Origin: Akkermansia sp.
GTDB taxonomy: Bacteria; Verrucomicrobiota; Verrucomicrobiia; Verrucomicrobiales; Akkermansiaceae
DNA: 64,000 nucleotides
Direction: 5' to 3'
NCBI GenBank assembly: GCA_017435365.1
Contig: JAFSFD010000023.1
Coordinates: 1-64,000, forward strand
Shown here: positions 41,880 through 51,986 of the stretch, in pieces
How the letters are laid out: each line of letters begins with the position of its first letter
How positions within the stretch are numbered: position 1 is the stretch's first letter
Program-made: the position numbers and the translations under genes
Notes under the pieces: generated by a model
Told to the model about the DNA's origin: nothing
What the model saw: only the letters and a program-made list of their open reading frames with translations
The model's database searches: none

Positions 41880-42848
41880 ATGAGAAAATCGCTACTGTTA
41901 TCCCTTTGCGCGACATCTGCCTTGGTGCTGTCGATGTGTGAGTCTTTTGATGGACCTCCCCCCGTTGGGCAGGTGAAAGCTGTTGATCCGCAGGCCGATG
42001 CGCTGATGGTAGAGGCGAAGTCGTACCAGAAGGAAGGGAAGATGTCCAAGTCCCGGGGGCCGCTGAAGGAGATAGTTCGCTATCATTCCCTGGCTCCGAA
42101 TGCTCCCGAAGCACGCTTCCTGCTGGGTAAGGCCTACGAGGCAACGGAAGATTATCGTGATGCATTTAAGGAATACGGTAAGTTGATAGATCGTTACCCG
42201 CAGAGCGAATTGTATGCCGATGCGCTGAACCGCCAGCTCGCTATGGCCATGGATGCAGCCAGCGGGAAACTGACAGTACCTGTGTTCTGGGGAGCCTGGA
42301 ATACCTCGATGGAATCCGGCGTGGTGGTGAAGTGGCTCCGCGAGATAGTGGAAAAGGCTCCCTACAATGACATGGCCGCCACGGCTTCTTCCATTCTGGC
42401 GAAGTACCTGGTGGATCAGGATCGCCCGGAAGAGGCCCGCGTGGAGTACGCCCGCCTTGTGGAGAAATATCCGGACAGCCGCTATGCGCCGGATGCACAG
42501 TTGATGGTGGCGCAGCTCTGGGCCAGCAGCCACACGCGGGGAGATAATAATCTGGTTAATCTGAGCAATGCCCGAGAAGCATATGAGGAGTTCACCCTGC
42601 GTTTTCCGAATCATCCCGAGGCCAAGAAGGCTATGGGCGAAGCGTTGAATATGGACCGCCTCATGGTGCATCAGCAGCTGGAGGTGGGGCGTTATTACCT
42701 GGAGCGCTCCCGTGAATACACTTCCGCCATTTTCTGCTTTGAGGACGTAATCCGCCAGAAGAATATCAATCCGGAAGCTGCCAGGGAGGCAGAATCCTTA
42801 CTTGCAAAAGCAAAACAGGCCGCAGCTGCCGCTAAAGCTGAATCCTGA
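41880..42848 (+). CDS. bamD: Outer-membrane assembly lipoprotein BamD
   Basis: 322 residues, longer than E. coli BamD (245). Lipobox LSMC with Cys20. Five TPR-type repeats follow, such as FLLGKAYEATEDYRDAFKEY, RPEEARVEYARLVEKYPDSR and EYTSAIFCFEDVI. BamD is the essential TPR lipoprotein of the BAM complex that inserts barrels. The context with lptE supports an outer-membrane role. It is two nt upstream of lptE. A generic TPR lipoprotein is the alternative. Confidence 0.78.
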   Translation: MRKSLLLSLCATSALVLSMCESFDGPPPVGQVKAVDPQADALMVEAKSYQKEGKMSKSRGPLKEIVRYHSLAPNAPEARFLLGKAYEATEDYRDAFKEYGKLIDRYPQSELYADALNRQLAMAMDAASGKLTVPVFWGAWNTSMESGVVVKWLREIVEKAPYNDMAATASSILAKYLVDQDRPEEARVEYARLVEKYPDSRYAPDAQLMVAQLWASSHTRGDNNLVNLSNAREAYEEFTLRFPNHPEAKKAMGEALNMDRLMVHQQLEVGRYYLERSREYTSAIFCFEDVIRQKNINPEAAREAESLLAKAKQAAAAAKAES

Positions 42849-42850
42849 TT

Positions 42851-43360
42851 ATGAAGAAATCCCGAGTGTTATTAGTCGGATTGCTGGCTGCCCTGGTAAG
42901 CTCCTGCGGTTATCATCTGGGTGGGATGAAGCCCGACTATATGGAAAACATGAACACGTTCTGTGTCGAAGTGTTCGAGAATAATACGGTGCAGCCCAAT
43001 GTCGGCATGCTGATGACGACAGCCATGGCAAATGAGCTGCAGAGCGATGGTACTTACCGCATGGCTCCGCGTAACGAGGCCGATTTCATCCTGAAGGGAA
43101 CCGTGACACACATCACGCGCGAATCGCTCCGTACGAACACGGACGATACCTACGTCAGTAGCGAAATCGGGCTTGTTGTCCATGTGGATTATCAGATAAT
43201 TGAGCGAAAGAGCGGTAAGGTATTAAGGAAGAATGAAGCCAGTGCAACGGGCAGTTACTTCAACCAAGGCGTGAATACGGTTTCTGCCATGGACACGGCC
43301 TTGTCTTATGCAACCCGTCTCGTCGCTGAAGAGATCACGCTGAATCTGACGGCACCATGA
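42851..43360 (+). CDS. lptE: LPS-assembly lipoprotein LptE
   Basis: 169 residues. Lipobox VSSC with Cys19 followed by GYHLGG, the classic LptE/LptE-like (DUF4136-style) start. FCVEVFENNTVQPNVG and the strand-rich rest fit the fold. LptE plugs the LptD barrel to deliver LPS to the cell surface; an LptD-like gene lies at the window's right end. The stop overlaps the rsmI start by 4 nt. Confidence 0.85.
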   Translation: MKKSRVLLVGLLAALVSSCGYHLGGMKPDYMENMNTFCVEVFENNTVQPNVGMLMTTAMANELQSDGTYRMAPRNEADFILKGTVTHITRESLRTNTDDTYVSSEIGLVVHVDYQIIERKSGKVLRKNEASATGSYFNQGVNTVSAMDTALSYATRLVAEEITLNLTAP

Positions 43361-44046
43361 TTGAGTATCCCGTCAGCTTTGTCGGGCTGCCCATTGGAAA
43401 CCGGGAGGATATTACCCGGCGGGCGCTCGCCGTGCTGGAGTCGGTGGATTGCATCTGCTGCGAGGATACCCGCAACACCGGGCAGCTCCTGGCTCACTAC
43501 GGTATACGCAAGCCTCTGCTGAGCCTGCATGAGCACAATGAGATGCAGCGTGCGCCGGAGGTAGCCACACGTGCGCTGGCCGGTGAGTCTTTTGCCGTGG
43601 TCACAGATGCCGGCATGCCCGGCGTGAGCGACCCCGGCTACCGTCTCATTCAGGAGCTGAAGAGCCGGGGGGTTGCCTTCACGGTGCTTCCCGGGCCTTC
43701 AGCAGTGGTCACGGCGCTGGTGGGCTCAGGCCTGCCGAGTGATGCTTTCTTCTTCGGCGGCTTCCTGCCGGTGAAATCCGGACGCAAGGCCGCGCTGCTG
43801 AAAGCCGCAGTGGAAGCCAGCCACACAAGTATCTTCTATGAGTCACCATTCCGCATTGTGAAGACGGTGCAGGCCCTGGTGGAAATTGACCCGGAGGTGC
43901 CCATCTGCGTGGCGCGAGAACTCACCAAGGTTTTTGAAACGTATCACCGCGGCACGGCTTCTGCCGTGCTGGAGGAATTCAAGGCAAAACCGCCGAAGGG
44001 TGAAATGGTGGTGCTTATCGGCGGGCAGAATGCTCCGCGAGGCTGA
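43357..44046 (+). CDS. rsmI: 16S rRNA (cytidine(1402)-2'-O)-methyltransferase
   Basis: 229 residues. The tetrapyrrole-methylase-type SAM fold has FVGLPIGNREDITRRAL, EDTRNTGQLLAHY, VTDAGMPGVSDPGYRL and LPGPSAVVTAL, all RsmI signatures. ARELTKVFETYHRG closes the family match. It methylates C1402 in the decoding centre. The gene overlaps lptE by 4 nt in one operon with bamD. It is shorter than E. coli RsmI (286), lacking the C-terminal extension. Confidence 0.95.
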   Translation: MIEYPVSFVGLPIGNREDITRRALAVLESVDCICCEDTRNTGQLLAHYGIRKPLLSLHEHNEMQRAPEVATRALAGESFAVVTDAGMPGVSDPGYRLIQELKSRGVAFTVLPGPSAVVTALVGSGLPSDAFFFGGFLPVKSGRKAALLKAAVEASHTSIFYESPFRIVKTVQALVEIDPEVPICVARELTKVFETYHRGTASAVLEEFKAKPPKGEMVVLIGGQNAPRG

Positions 44047-44053
44047 CCCCGAT

Positions 44054-45112
44054 ATGACTACACGGCCGCTTAGTGTTCGCGAGCAAGCGATTCTTGATAA
44101 AGCACTGGATGCTGCGGAGCGCTTGCAGTGGTATGTCCGGCCGCGGTCGCTGTCCGGCCGTTGCGATGTCCGGAATGTTGCCCTGGTATCGGGGGTGAGT
44201 ATAATTTTTGCGGGGGTGTTCTGGCTTATGTTGCTGGGCGGCCAGGAAATCGAGCCGTTTGCGTGGTTTGCTGCCGGTTTTGTGGGGCTGATTGCGGCGG
44301 GAGTCATCCTGGGCTTGAATAGCAGCTTGTTCAATGCTTGTCACTCTGTGTACATGGTGACTGACAAGCGGGCACTGGTGCTGCGCCCTCGTTTTCCTTT
44401 CCTCGGCTTCAGGGTGCAGGCCTGGCCACTGGCCTCCAATATGATGGTGGAAGTGGTAGAGCGGAGTGATGGTAGCGGTGATATAGTGCTTGCGTATGAA
44501 AATACAGCACCGGATGTGGTGGGTAAACGTCCTCCTTTGGGGTTTTTGCACATTAATAACGTGAATGCAGTAGCGGAGGCCCTTGCCGCTGTCGCCGCTC
44601 CTTTTTCACCACGGACAGATGCCGAGCATGTGCGCTACATGAACTGGGCTGATCCTCAACAATCTGTGCGTAAGCCGGATAAATCATTGATGCTGGTGGC
44701 AGCGGTCATGGTGTTGATGGGCTGCGCGGCTTTCTATAGAAGTACCTATCTGCTGGAGAAGCCACTTTATTACCTGTTGCACGCCGAGCGCACGGCAGGG
44801 CGCGTGGTTGCGGCTCAGAAAAAGGAAAAAGACGCTTTTCTGCCTGTTTATGAATTCCGGACGGCGCAGGGCTCTGTCTTTCGCCAGAAGGTAGAAAATA
44901 CCGAATATTTTAATGAGCCACAGTTGGGATTGGAAACTACCATTCTGTATTTTGCCGATGCGCCGGAGCAGGCAATGGCCCTGTGTCCCAGGACGATGTT
45001 TGGAACCGGTGCTTTTCTTTCGTTCTGGGGACTCATGTTCATGACCGGTGGCTGTCTCGGGTTGCGCGCATACCGGCAGCAGATGAGGGCATGGAACAGC
45101 TTGCGTAAGTGA
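44054..45112 (+). CDS. DUF3592-containing membrane protein
   Basis: 352 residues from the ATG 8 nt after rsmI; an ATG at 44030 overlapping rsmI is possible. Two N-terminal membrane helices (about 40-85) are followed by a cytosolic domain that handles a PH-like fold (YMVTDKRALVLRPRFP). A second membrane span leads to GRVVAAQKKEKDAFLPVYEF, the DUF3592 pattern, and a last membrane helix. Function unknown. It is the last gene of the bamD operon. Confidence 0.7.
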   Translation: MTTRPLSVREQAILDKALDAAERLQWYVRPRSLSGRCDVRNVALVSGVSIIFAGVFWLMLLGGQEIEPFAWFAAGFVGLIAAGVILGLNSSLFNACHSVYMVTDKRALVLRPRFPFLGFRVQAWPLASNMMVEVVERSDGSGDIVLAYENTAPDVVGKRPPLGFLHINNVNAVAEALAAVAAPFSPRTDAEHVRYMNWADPQQSVRKPDKSLMLVAAVMVLMGCAAFYRSTYLLEKPLYYLLHAERTAGRVVAAQKKEKDAFLPVYEFRTAQGSVFRQKVENTEYFNEPQLGLETTILYFADAPEQAMALCPRTMFGTGAFLSFWGLMFMTGGCLGLRAYRQQMRAWNSLRK

Positions 45113-45114
45113 CG

Positions 45115-45153
45115 TAAATAAAACCGCCTTGCTCCGGTGGGGAACAAGGCGGT
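45115..45153 (-). terminator. Terminator of carA-purA
   Basis: A 9-bp stem ACCGCCTTG/CAAGGCGGT (45123-45131 with 45145-45153) with a 13-nt loop. On the minus strand it is followed by TTTATTTA. It may also serve the converging DUF3592 gene. Confidence 0.7.
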
Positions 45154-45178
45154 GAAAGAGCTCTGCGGTAACTCCGTA

Positions 45179-47589
<2,411 letters not shown>

Positions 47590-47609
47590 GTGTTAATTTA
47601 AGCCGTCGG

Positions 47610-47638
47610 ATTATAGCAAACCCGCGAGAGATTGGCAA
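47610..47638 (-). promoter_or_regulatory. Promoter of carA-purA
   Basis: On the minus strand: -35 TTGCCA (47633-47638), 17-nt spacer, consensus -10 TATAAT (47610-47615). The leader is about 13 nt, too short for an attenuator. Confidence 0.7.
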
Positions 47639-47730
47639 GGCAATAATCAAACAACTGAGCGAATTTATGCACGCGCGTACGTGCGCAAGCTGTGTGCTTC
47701 AGGAAAATTCGTCATTTTGTCTAAGTTGGC

Positions 47731-47760
47731 TTGATTTTTTGCATGCAATGTGCTTATAAT
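47731..47760 (+). promoter_or_regulatory. Promoter of the YqjD-like operon
   Basis: -35 TTGATT (47731-47736), 18-nt spacer, consensus -10 TATAAT (47755-47760). The leader is about 62 nt. The rest of 47639-47730 holds nothing recognised. Confidence 0.65.
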
Positions 47761-47828
47761 AATCTATCAGTAGAGAGCCGTCAGAGATACAGGCTCTGCA
47801 CAAGAACTTAACGTAAAATCTGAATACC

Positions 47829-48221
47829 ATGGAAAACGAAGAAATCAAAGACACAACAGCTCCCGCTCCGGCTCCTTCCACAGATGCTTGTGACCGCCTT
47901 GCAGCGGCTCGCCAGTATGCCAGCGAGCAGTATGAGAAGATTCGCCGCGCTGCGTCTGAGCAGATGGAGCATGTGCGTGAGTATGCCGACCATGCCCGGG
48001 CTCAGATTAACGAGGGTTGGGACAAGGCCCGCGTGCAGGTGAATGAAGGATGGGACAAGGCCCGTGTGCAGATGAATGAGGGCTGGGATAAGACCTGCTC
48101 TGCTGCCAAGGAGTACCACAAGGCCGGTGAGGCTTATGTGAAGGAGAATCCCACCGGCAGCATTCTCGGCGCTCTGGGTATCGGTGTTCTCGTAGGCCTG
48201 CTTCTCGGTTCCCGCCGCTAA
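47829..48221 (+). CDS. YqjD/ElaB-like (DUF883) membrane-anchored protein
   Basis: 130 residues. The amphipathic helical body (about 20-100) ends in a C-terminal membrane helix, ENPTGSILGALGIGVLVGLL, with a terminal SRR, the DUF883 layout. E. coli YqjD and ElaB are tail-anchored, ribosome-binding stationary-phase proteins. Residues 60-92 are three 11-residue repeats of the form xNEGWDKARVQ. The gene is first of a trio resembling E. coli yqjD-yqjE-yqjK. Confidence 0.75.
   Translation: MENEEIKDTTAPAPAPSTDACDRLAAARQYASEQYEKIRRAASEQMEHVREYADHARAQINEGWDKARVQVNEGWDKARVQMNEGWDKTCSAAKEYHKAGEAYVKENPTGSILGALGIGVLVGLLLGSRR
48006..48104 (+). repeat. Three 33-bp in-frame tandem repeats
   Basis: Units 48006-48038, 48039-48071 and 48072-48104 each encode xNEGWDKARVQ-type 11-mers; the last has diverged after NEGWDK. 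Eleven-residue periodicity is typical of amphipathic helices such as those of LEA proteins and apolipoproteins. Confidence 0.85.
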
Positions 48222-48249
48222 GGTTTCGGCTTTATGCCGCAGCTTTTCT

Positions 48250-48684
48250 ATGTTCTCACTTTTCAAAGGAAAAGGGCAGAAGTCGCAGCTTCGTGAGGAG
48301 GCAGTAGCCGCCATACAGCAAGCGAAGGGGGTAGCGCAGCGCGCCGTGGAACACACTGGCGCGCTGGGTGTGCTTCTGTCTGAAGAAATCAAGGAGTACA
48401 CGGCTCACCAGTTGCAACGTCTGGTTATGGTGGTGCTGGCGTGCGTACTTCTGTTGGGTGCGTATTTTGTTTTCTGTGCGCTGTCAGCCGTGGTGCTGAG
48501 CGCTTTCGTCGGCCTGCCGTGGGCTCTGGTTATCGTCTTCTTGCTGAATGTATTCACAGCGCTGGCCCTGCTGCTGCGAGTGAAGAAGATGGCCGGTAAA
48601 CAACTTGCACCTGCCACGGTGCATGAACTGAAAAACGATTGGCAATGTCTCAAATTACTTTGCAAGGAAAACAGCAAGCCCTGA
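48250..48684 (+). CDS. YqjE-like (phage holin 3-6 superfamily) membrane protein
   Basis: 144 residues. A basic and helical N-terminus (1-58) is followed by two adjacent membrane helices (about 61-83 and 90-107), then a cytosolic tail. This is the topology of the YqjE family, also called holin superfamily III. It lies 28 nt after the DUF883 gene and overlaps the next by 40 nt. The name holin is a family label; no lysis role is implied. Confidence 0.68.
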   Translation: MFSLFKGKGQKSQLREEAVAAIQQAKGVAQRAVEHTGALGVLLSEEIKEYTAHQLQRLVMVVLACVLLLGAYFVFCALSAVVLSAFVGLPWALVIVFLLNVFTALALLLRVKKMAGKQLAPATVHELKNDWQCLKLLCKENSKP

Positions 48685-49022
48685 TTCGGGTTGCGGAAAG
48701 TCGCGTAGCGATGCTGGATGCCGTGTCCTCCACCCGGGAACATGCTGCATTGTGCGTGAAGGCGTTGCCTGTTTCTCCGTCTACTGTCATGAAAATCGGG
48801 GCGGCGGCTGGAGCTGCTGCGTCTGTCCTGGGGGCTGTTTCCGGGCTGAAACGCAAGAAGCTGGCTGCTGAGAAAAAGGCAGCCAGACCCGCCTCGAATA
48901 CCGGCATGCTGGTGCAGCTTGCCATGCAGCTCGCCGCTCCCTTGTTGTTGCCGAAACTACAGCAGTTTCTGCATCAGAAAGGAGTGAGCCCATTTTCTTC
49001 TGATGCTTCCATCAATCTCTGA
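48645..49022 (+). CDS. YqjK-like small protein
   Basis: 125 residues from the ATG at 48645; an in-frame TTG at 48639 is less likely. The N-terminal part is charged and helical; a hydrophobic Ala/Gly stretch (about 48-63) and another (about 86-106) may contact the membrane. It overlaps the YqjE-like gene by 40 nt. The YqjK assignment rests mainly on position and size, like E. coli yqjD-yqjE-yqjK. A gene for a sugar nucleotidyltransferase follows after 2 nt. Confidence 0.5.
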   Translation: MSQITLQGKQQALIRVAESRVAMLDAVSSTREHAALCVKALPVSPSTVMKIGAAAGAAASVLGAVSGLKRKKLAAEKKAARPASNTGMLVQLAMQLAAPLLLPKLQQFLHQKGVSPFSSDASINL

Positions 49023-49024
49023 TT

Positions 49025-50179
49025 ATGAAAAAAGTTTTCGTTTCCGGTGCATTTAATGTTTTGCACGCCGGGCATATCCGATTTTTTGAAGATGCCCGCC
49101 AGTTGGGTGATTATCTGATTGTTTCCTATCCGCCTGCGGATTTGTTGTGGAAATTGTACGATAAGAAATCTGTTCTGGATGATAGCGATAAGAAAGCGGT
49201 CATCAGCGCCCTTTCCATGGTGGATGAAGTCATCGAGTCGACGGATGATGATGTTGCTCTGTCTTTCCGGTCTGCAGTTCAGGCTTGCTCACCGCAGGTT
49301 CTTGCGGTGACCACGGACGATGTACACATCGAGGCCAAGCGGCGTTTCTGCAAGGAACAGGGCATAGAGTTTGTGGTGCTGGAAAAGTCTCAGCCTCAGG
49401 AAGGCCAGACCACCAGCACCCAGGTGCTTTCCCGCGTGAAGGCCCCGCACCATGCGCCGCTGCGTGTTGATTTTGCGGGTGGCTGGCTGGATGTGCCGGA
49501 GAATGCCATCCCCGGTGAGTACATCGTCAACTGTTCGATATCTCCTACTGTGTCGCTCAAGGAATGGCTTTACCGCCAGGGTGCCGGTCTGGGCGGGAGT
49601 GGTGGCTGGAGCGTGCTGAATGGCTGGGATCCGGTAGCCTCAGAACTGGGGCTGGGTGTCGGCTGGCAGGACCCGGCAGTCATTGCTGAAACCGGTGCCT
49701 GTGTCTGGAAGTCAGGCCCCAAGCCTGTGTTGGATTTCAAGAATACCGGAGATTTTCTCAAGGGCTGCATGGCGGTGTACGATACCCGGGTGAAGCACTA
49801 TACACCTGGCTTTGCCGGTTATGAACGCTCTTTTGAGCGCATTGCCAAGGCTGGTCGCATTGCGCGCCTCGGTGTGCAGCAGCAGGATGTTGCTGTGCTC
49901 GCGGTCGGGGTGCAGATGAGTTATCAGCTGCAGTTGGAGGAGGGAATGCAGCCGCTCCCCGACATCGGCAATCAGCTGGCGCACAAGTACTGCGGCGGCG
50001 GGCATGGTGGTTATGCTCTCTATTTGTATGAAAACAAGGAGGAGCGCGATGCTGCTGTAGACTCATGCGAGGATATGTACCCGGTGGAGCCGTATTGCCG
50101 CACTTTCGGCAAGGATGAGCAAGTGCCCTGGGAACCCCGTTTCCTGGAGCGCCTGAAAAAGCGTGGTGTGATTAAATAA
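49025..50179 (+). CDS. Nucleotidyltransferase-GHMP kinase fusion
   Basis: 384 residues in two domains. Residues about 1-140 are a cytidylyltransferase-like fold with HAGH (14-17) and a second TTSTQVL signature near 130. Residues about 145-384 look like a GHMP kinase: APLRVDFAGGWLDVP at the start, GAGLGGSGGWS in place of the GLGSSxA loop, and KYCGGGHGGYALYLY near the end. That combination resembles the kinase part of fucokinase and heptokinase enzymes. The order (nucleotidyltransferase then kinase) and short kinase domain are unusual. A sugar-phosphate activating enzyme is inferred. Confidence 0.75.
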   Translation: MKKVFVSGAFNVLHAGHIRFFEDARQLGDYLIVSYPPADLLWKLYDKKSVLDDSDKKAVISALSMVDEVIESTDDDVALSFRSAVQACSPQVLAVTTDDVHIEAKRRFCKEQGIEFVVLEKSQPQEGQTTSTQVLSRVKAPHHAPLRVDFAGGWLDVPENAIPGEYIVNCSISPTVSLKEWLYRQGAGLGGSGGWSVLNGWDPVASELGLGVGWQDPAVIAETGACVWKSGPKPVLDFKNTGDFLKGCMAVYDTRVKHYTPGFAGYERSFERIAKAGRIARLGVQQQDVAVLAVGVQMSYQLQLEEGMQPLPDIGNQLAHKYCGGGHGGYALYLYENKEERDAAVDSCEDMYPVEPYCRTFGKDEQVPWEPRFLERLKKRGVIK

Positions 50180-50199
50180 AGTTTTTATCTCTCTTGAAT

Positions 50200-50619
50200 A
50201 TGGCAAAAGTTTTTGTTTCCGGTTGTTTTGACGTCTTGCACAGCGGGCATATCGCTTTCCTGGAGGAAGCCGCCAGCTATGGTGATGTGTATGTGTCTAT
50301 CGGTTCGGATGCCACCGTGATGGCTCTCAAGAACAGAAAGACCATGTACACGGAGGATGAGCGCAAGTATATGCTCGAAGCCATCCGCTTCGTGAAGAAG
50401 GTATACATTGGCCCCGATACGGGGAAGATTCTGGATTTTGCTCCTCTTCTGGATGAAGTGAAGCCGGATATCTTCTTTGTGAATTCGGATGGCACCAGTG
50501 ATGCCAAGAAGGAGTTTGTGGAATCCAAGGGAATCCGTTATGTGACGAGTTCCCGTATCCCGCATGCGAACCTCCCTGAGCGTTCCACGACCAGCATTCG
50601 TCAATCGATGGGTAAATGA
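50200..50619 (+). CDS. Adenylyl/cytidylyltransferase, RfaE/TagD-like
   Basis: 139 residues. The HxGH motif is LHSGH near residue 15, in VFVSGCFDVLHSGHIAFLEE, and the second signature TTSIRQ is at the end. It resembles the N-terminal domain of the preceding gene, so the two are paralogues. Family members transfer AMP or CMP to heptose-1-P, glycerol-3-P or ribitol-5-P. The ATG at 50200 is preferred over a TTG at 50194. It is 20 nt after the fusion gene and overlaps the cupin gene by 4 nt. Confidence 0.85.
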   Translation: MAKVFVSGCFDVLHSGHIAFLEEAASYGDVYVSIGSDATVMALKNRKTMYTEDERKYMLEAIRFVKKVYIGPDTGKILDFAPLLDEVKPDIFFVNSDGTSDAKKEFVESKGIRYVTSSRIPHANLPERSTTSIRQSMGK

Positions 50620-50990
50620 AGGAATCGCGGATAACATATCACGTGGGCGAGAAGGGAACCCGCCCGTGGGGGGAATGGCAGGTGCTGGATCTGCAGTCTC
50701 ATGTGGTGGTGAAGAAGCTGCTTGTTTATCCCGGCGGCCGTATCTCGCTGCAGCGGCACCAGCACCGTACGGAGCGCTGGATTGTCACGGAAGGCGTAGC
50801 CACCGTGCGCTGTGATAATAACATCATGCACCTGAATGTGGGTGAGTCTATCATGATTCCCTGCGGGAGCATCCACCGGCTCAGCAATCAGGGCACGGCA
50901 CCGGTGGCCCTCATCGAGGTGCAGATTGGCAACTACCTCTCAGAGGAGGACATTGAGCGATTTAATGACGACTACGGTCGGGTTGATTAA
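50616..50990 (+). CDS. Type II mannose-6-phosphate isomerase-like cupin
   Basis: 124 residues, a single cupin. RPWGEWQVL, GGRISLQRHQHRTERWIVTE, GSIHRLSNQG and IEVQIGNYLSEEDIERFNDD are those of the C-terminal isomerase domain of ManC/AlgA. Here it stands alone. Metal ligands (QRHQH, E, H) are intact. It would interconvert fructose-6-P and mannose-6-P or a related sugar phosphate, matching the adjacent sugar-activating enzymes. It overlaps the upstream gene by 4 nt. Confidence 0.88.
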   Translation: MKESRITYHVGEKGTRPWGEWQVLDLQSHVVVKKLLVYPGGRISLQRHQHRTERWIVTEGVATVRCDNNIMHLNVGESIMIPCGSIHRLSNQGTAPVALIEVQIGNYLSEEDIERFNDDYGRVD

Positions 50991-51007
50991 CAACTGAATT
51001 TATATAT

Positions 51008-51886
51008 ATGGACAGTTCTAAGCTTCATTCAGCCTGGGATCAGGTAGATGGTATTCTGGTTATCAATCTGGATACCAGCCGGGAACGAATGGATAAGTTC
51101 CTGAAGGATAACGAGGGCTCGCTGCCCTTGGACAAGGTTCACCGGCTCAGCGCAGTGCTGGGCAGAAACTTGCCAAGCTATGGCAAGGAACCCTGGTTTA
51201 CGGAACGCACGGCAGAACGCGCTTCCTACTGGGGTGGGGCGGGGGGATGCTCCTTGTCTCACGCCAAGGCTATTGCTACTGCAAAGGCAAATGGCTGGCG
51301 CAACGTGCTTATCATGGAGGACGACGTCATAACCGGTACTCACCCGGATGCCCTGGCCATGCTGGAATATGCCCTGAAGAATCTGACGGGTGATTACATG
51401 CTGTACCTGGGTTACAGCCGCCCGACTCCGTATGGCAGCAGTGTGCAGAAATCCGGCGAGCATGCCCTTTGGCAGGTGGAGGGGGTGCTCTCCACATTTG
51501 CCTACCTGGTGCCCGAGAGTATGTATGACCGCCTGCTGGAGCTTATGCCGACGGAGGAGAATATCTGGGAGTGGATGTCGATTCACCGCGCCATCGATAC
51601 CTTCTATAAGGATACCGCAGCCACCATGCCCGGGGTGAAGGTATATGCCATCCAGCCCGATCTCGTGGTGCATATTGATGGTGTGTCAGACGTGAGCGGC
51701 TCGGCTATCACCTATACGGACAAGTATGACAACACGCTGAAACCGCACAGCTATTCGACTCCCGCAGGTATTCTGCATGTGCTTGGCACCCCGTTTCGCA
51801 GATTGAAGGTGAAATTGAATGCCATCCGCACGCATCGCCGCGCCTTGAACGGGGGCCTGCCGGGCTTCCGTAAGCGCCGCAAATAG
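51008..51886 (+). CDS. Glycosyltransferase family 25 protein (LPS biosynthesis type)
   Basis: 292 residues. GT25 hallmarks are VINLDTSRERMDKF at the N-terminus, GCSLSHAKAIATA, and the DxD-like IMEDDVI. QPDLVVHIDGVSDVSG is a late family motif. The C-terminus is very basic (FRKRRK). It would add a sugar to LPS or another surface glycan. It follows the cupin gene by 17 nt and ends the apparent sugar-activation operon. Confidence 0.85.
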   Translation: MDSSKLHSAWDQVDGILVINLDTSRERMDKFLKDNEGSLPLDKVHRLSAVLGRNLPSYGKEPWFTERTAERASYWGGAGGCSLSHAKAIATAKANGWRNVLIMEDDVITGTHPDALAMLEYALKNLTGDYMLYLGYSRPTPYGSSVQKSGEHALWQVEGVLSTFAYLVPESMYDRLLELMPTEENIWEWMSIHRAIDTFYKDTAATMPGVKVYAIQPDLVVHIDGVSDVSGSAITYTDKYDNTLKPHSYSTPAGILHVLGTPFRRLKVKLNAIRTHRRALNGGLPGFRKRRK

Positions 51887-51937
51887 GCGAAAATTAAGAA
51901 AAATAAGACTTTTTTGCCCCGTTGGCATTGATTGTGC

Positions 51938-51966
51938 TTGAAAAAAGCGCCCGAAAGGGCGATATT
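51938..51966 (+). promoter_or_regulatory. Possible thrS promoter with embedded palindrome
   Basis: -35 TTGAAA (51938-51943), 17-nt spacer, -10 GATATT (51961-51966). The spacer and the first base of the -10 hold CGCCC-GAAA-GGGCG (51948-51961), a perfect palindrome with a GAAA loop. It may be an operator or a terminator hairpin for upstream genes; no T-run follows it on the plus strand. Confidence 0.4.
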
Positions 51967-51986
51967 AGGGGCTCACTTAATAAGAT

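Noticed and set aside
48250-48684. Phage holin suggesting a prophage remnant
   Set aside because: The YqjE-like topology and neighbours fit a chromosomal stationary-phase operon; no other phage gene is present.
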